This document shows, in pieces, positions 6,903 to 8,846 of a stretch of DNA of 8,846 nt. The translations under genes were made by a program, and so were the position numbers. The stretch comes from Pseudomonadota bacterium (GTDB taxonomy: Bacteria; Pseudomonadota; Gammaproteobacteria; Burkholderiales; Thiobacillaceae), in contig JAJXXS010000354.1 in NCBI GenBank assembly GCA_021780975.1, forward strand, positions 1 through 8,846, given 5' to 3'. The notes below the pieces were generated by a model, which was not told where the DNA came from, did no database searches, and saw nothing but the letters and a program-made list of their open reading frames with translations. Position 1 is the first letter of the stretch; each line of letters begins with the position of its first letter.

Positions 6903-8090
6903 ATGCCCGTTCCCGAGTTTCCTGTGCTGCAGCTTAAAGGGAAGCGTCTTTTGCCCATCGTCCAGGGTGGCATGGGGGTGGGCGTTTCGGCGCATCGGCT
7001 GGCCGGCGCCGTGGCCCGCGCTGGCGCCGTGGGCACCATCGCCAGCATCGATTTGCGCCATCATCACGCCGACCTGATGGAGCGCTGCAAGCACGTGCGC
7101 GAACGCGAGGCATTGCAGGCCATCAACCTCCAGGCCCTCGACCGGGAGGTGAAGGCGGCGCTCGACGCCACGCAGGGGAACGGCGTGGTGGCCGTCAACG
7201 TGATGAAGGCGGTGAGCGAGCACGCGTCCTACGTGCGGCAGGCCTGTGAGTCGGGTGCCGAGGCCATCGTCATGGGCGCGGGGCTGCCCTTCGATTTGCC
7301 TGATCTCGCCGCCGGCTTCGATGTCGCGCTCATCCCTATCCTGTCCGACGCGCGCGGCGTGACGCTGGTGCTGAAAAAATGGCTGCGCAAGAACCGCCTG
7401 CCCGATGCCATCGTGCTGGAGCATCCGCGCCATGCCGGCGGCCACTTGGGCGCCACGCGCCAGGAGGAGATCCAAGACCCGCGCTTCGATTTCGCGGTGG
7501 TGCTCGAAGGCGTGTTCCAGTCCTTCAAGGAGCTAGGCATAGAGCGCGAACGCATCCCCCTCATTCCGGCGGGCGGGATAAACAGCCCCGAGAAAATTCG
7601 CCACCTCCTGGAACTTGGCGCCGCGGGCGTGCAGCTCGGTACGCCTTTCGCCGTCACCGAGGAGGGCGACGCGCACCCGCTCTTCAAGAAGGTGCTGGCC
7701 GAGGCCGGCCCTGGCGACATCGTCACCTTCATGAGCGTGGCAGGGCTCCCTGCGCGCGCGGTGCGCACGCCCTGGCTGGAGAACTACCTGCGGCGCGAGT
7801 CGAAATTGCAGAGTGGGGCGCGCGCCGACCCCGAGCGTTGCGCCGTCGGGCTGCACTGCCTTACCCAGTGCGGGCTGCGCGATGGCCTGGCGCGCTGCGG
7901 CCAGTTCTGCATCGACCAGCAGCTCGCGGCCGCGCTCAAGGGGGATCTGAAGAAAGGACTCTTCTTTCGCGGTGCCGAGGCGCTACCCTTTGGCAGCGCC
8001 ATCCGCCCGGTGCGTGAACTGCTGGATTACCTGCTCACCGGGATCATGCCCGCGGCGGCGCTCCCTGCAGGCGCATCCCTGACTGCCTGA
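6903..8090 (+). CDS. 2-nitropropane dioxygenase / nitronate monooxygenase-family FMN-dependent oxidoreductase
   Basis: The 395-residue product has the TIM-barrel FMN-binding pattern of the nitronate monooxygenase/FabK superfamily. LPIVQGGMGVGVS at 17-29 is the first strand and FMN loop. LEHPRHAGGHLG at 172-183 holds the conserved histidine (181) near the flavin, PAGGIN at 222-227 and GVQLGTPF at 242-249 are phosphate-binding loops. Members oxidise nitronates with oxygen, or act as NAD(P)H:quinone or enoyl reductases, so the substrate cannot be read from sequence. Residues 313-336 hold five cysteines, C-X5-C-X3-C-X8-C-X3-C, beyond the barrel core. The family is usually about 320-360 residues, so this C-terminal extension accounts for the extra length. 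ATG at 6903 is preferred: GGTGG lies 8 nt upstream. GTG at 6873 would add ten residues but falls inside the AT-rich promoter-like patch. yhcC begins 2 bp after the stop, indicating one operon. Confidence 0.88.
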   Translation: MPVPEFPVLQLKGKRLLPIVQGGMGVGVSAHRLAGAVARAGAVGTIASIDLRHHHADLMERCKHVREREALQAINLQALDREVKAALDATQGNGVVAVNVMKAVSEHASYVRQACESGAEAIVMGAGLPFDLPDLAAGFDVALIPILSDARGVTLVLKKWLRKNRLPDAIVLEHPRHAGGHLGATRQEEIQDPRFDFAVVLEGVFQSFKELGIERERIPLIPAGGINSPEKIRHLLELGAAGVQLGTPFAVTEEGDAHPLFKKVLAEAGPGDIVTFMSVAGLPARAVRTPWLENYLRRESKLQSGARADPERCAVGLHCLTQCGLRDGLARCGQFCIDQQLAAALKGDLKKGLFFRGAEALPFGSAIRPVRELLDYLLTGIMPAAALPAGASLTA

Positions 8091-8092
8091 GC

Positions 8093-8846
8093 ATGGCCGA
8101 TGGCGCCCGCCTGCACAGTTTCGGCCGCGCCATGCGCGACAAGTATGGCGAGCCCGTGCACAAGATCGCACTCGATGCCGGCTTCACCTGCCCCAACCGC
8201 GACGGCAGCCGCGGCCTCGGCGGTTGCACGTTCTGCAACAACGCCTCCTTCAGCCCCAACGCGCGCAGCCGCGCGTCGCTGGAGGCCCAGCTGGAAGCGG
8301 GGCGCGCAGCCACCGCGGCGGTCAATGGCGCGCGCAAGTTCATCGCCTACTTCCAGGCCTATACCAACACCTACGAACGGGTGGAGGTCCTCAGGGCGCT
8401 CTATGACCGCGCCCTGGATGCCCCCGGCGTGATCGGCCTGGCGGTCGGCACGCGCCCGGATTGCGTGGCCGACGAGGTGCTGGATCTGCTTGCCGCCTAC
8501 CGTGCGGAGGGGCAGGAAGTATGGCTGGAGCTGGGCCTGCAGTCGGCCTTCGACGAGACCCTGCAGCGCGTCAACCGCGGCCACGGCTTTGCCGAATACG
8601 TCGCCACCCTGCGCGCCGCCCGCGCCCTGGACATCCCGGTGTGCTGCCATCTCATCGTCGGTCTGCCCGGCGAGGACGAAACGCATTACCACGCCACCCT
8701 CGACGCCGTGCTGCAGGAGGGCGTCGACGGCCTCAAGCTGCATCCGCTGCACGTGGTCAAGCACACCCTCCTGGCGCTGGAATGGAAGCGCGGCGAGTAC
8801 GTGCCCATGACGTTGGAAGATTACGTGCGCATTGCCACCGATCTCA
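8093..8846 (+). CDS. yhcC: YhcC / TIGR01212-family radical SAM protein (3' end cut by window edge)
   Basis: The visible 251 codons match the YhcC family closely. CPNRDGSRGLGGCTFC at 33-48 is the family's C-X11-C-X2-C radical SAM motif, whose three cysteines hold a [4Fe-4S] cluster that cleaves S-adenosylmethionine. Other hallmarks in order are YFQAYTNTY, VGTRPDC, VWLELGLQ, INRGH-like VNRGHGF, HLIVGLPGE and LKLHPLHVVK. E. coli YhcC is 309 residues, so about 60 are missing at the right edge. The substrate of the family is not established as far as I know. The ATG at 8093 follows the flavoprotein stop by 2 bp and has no clear Shine-Dalgarno sequence, so translation probably depends on coupling to the gene before it. 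An ATG at codon 15 (8135) is possible, but the residues before it (LHSFGRAM) resemble the family N-terminus, favouring 8093. Confidence 0.93.
   Translation, partial: MADGARLHSFGRAMRDKYGEPVHKIALDAGFTCPNRDGSRGLGGCTFCNNASFSPNARSRASLEAQLEAGRAATAAVNGARKFIAYFQAYTNTYERVEVLRALYDRALDAPGVIGLAVGTRPDCVADEVLDLLAAYRAEGQEVWLELGLQSAFDETLQRVNRGHGFAEYVATLRAARALDIPVCCHLIVGLPGEDETHYHATLDAVLQEGVDGLKLHPLHVVKHTLLALEWKRGEYVPMTLEDYVRIATDL

Noticed and set aside
8027..8764. 245-codon minus-strand frame antisense to yhcC
   Set aside because: Shadow of a gene with the complete radical SAM motif on the plus strand.
1..8846. Search by eye for CRISPR repeats, tRNA or rRNA genes, insertion-sequence ends, toxin-antitoxin pairs and phage genes
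   Set aside because: No regularly spaced repeats, no tRNA cloverleaf, no transposase or integrase and no flanking target duplications were seen. The genes are housekeeping or stress functions.

Overview
The window is about two-thirds G+C by eye and looks like ordinary chromosome of a Gram-negative proteobacterium. The outer-membrane/inner-membrane TamA-TamB pair requires a diderm cell. The style of TamA, the NnrS family protein and the YhcC-type radical SAM protein suggest a beta- or nearby gammaproteobacterium with a respiratory nitrogen-oxide lifestyle. That lineage call is inference from protein style, not from a marker gene. There are five genes in two divergent blocks and no RNA gene, CRISPR array, insertion sequence or prophage.

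Left block, minus strand (1-5189, possibly to 5297): tamA is followed directly by tamB, with overlapping ends. TamA is an Omp85-family outer-membrane protein with three POTRA domains and a beta-barrel. TamB is a very long, inner-membrane-anchored, beta-rich periplasmic protein. Together they form the translocation and assembly module, linked to outer-membrane protein assembly and, in recent work, to phospholipid transport across the periplasm. tamB is cut by the left edge, so its last roughly 140-190 codons are missing. It covers about 3.36 kb as one uninterrupted minus-strand frame and is easy to overlook because it has no stop codon inside the window and may start at TTG. The long plus-strand frames lying over it are shadows.

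Middle (about 5190-5533): a divergent intergenic region of 236-344 bp, depending on which tamA start is used. It holds a perfect CRP/FNR-type palindrome, a weaker FNR-like site, and several inverted repeats that could form mutually exclusive hairpins in the nnrS leader. This is the most interesting non-coding stretch.

Right block, plus strand: nnrS (multi-pass membrane protein linked to nitric-oxide stress and denitrification regulons), then about 170 bp with alternative inverted repeats and an AT-rich promoter-like patch. Next come a 2-nitropropane dioxygenase/nitronate monooxygenase-family flavoprotein with a C-terminal five-cysteine cluster and, 2 bp further on, a YhcC (TIGR01212) radical SAM protein cut by the right edge. 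The last two genes probably form one operon. NnrS and the flavoprotein may share a nitrogen-oxide/nitro-compound theme, but they appear to have separate promoters.

I found no convincing new multi-gene system. The points worth a second look are regulatory structure upstream of nnrS, start-codon choice in tamA and tamB, and the cysteine cluster in the flavoprotein.
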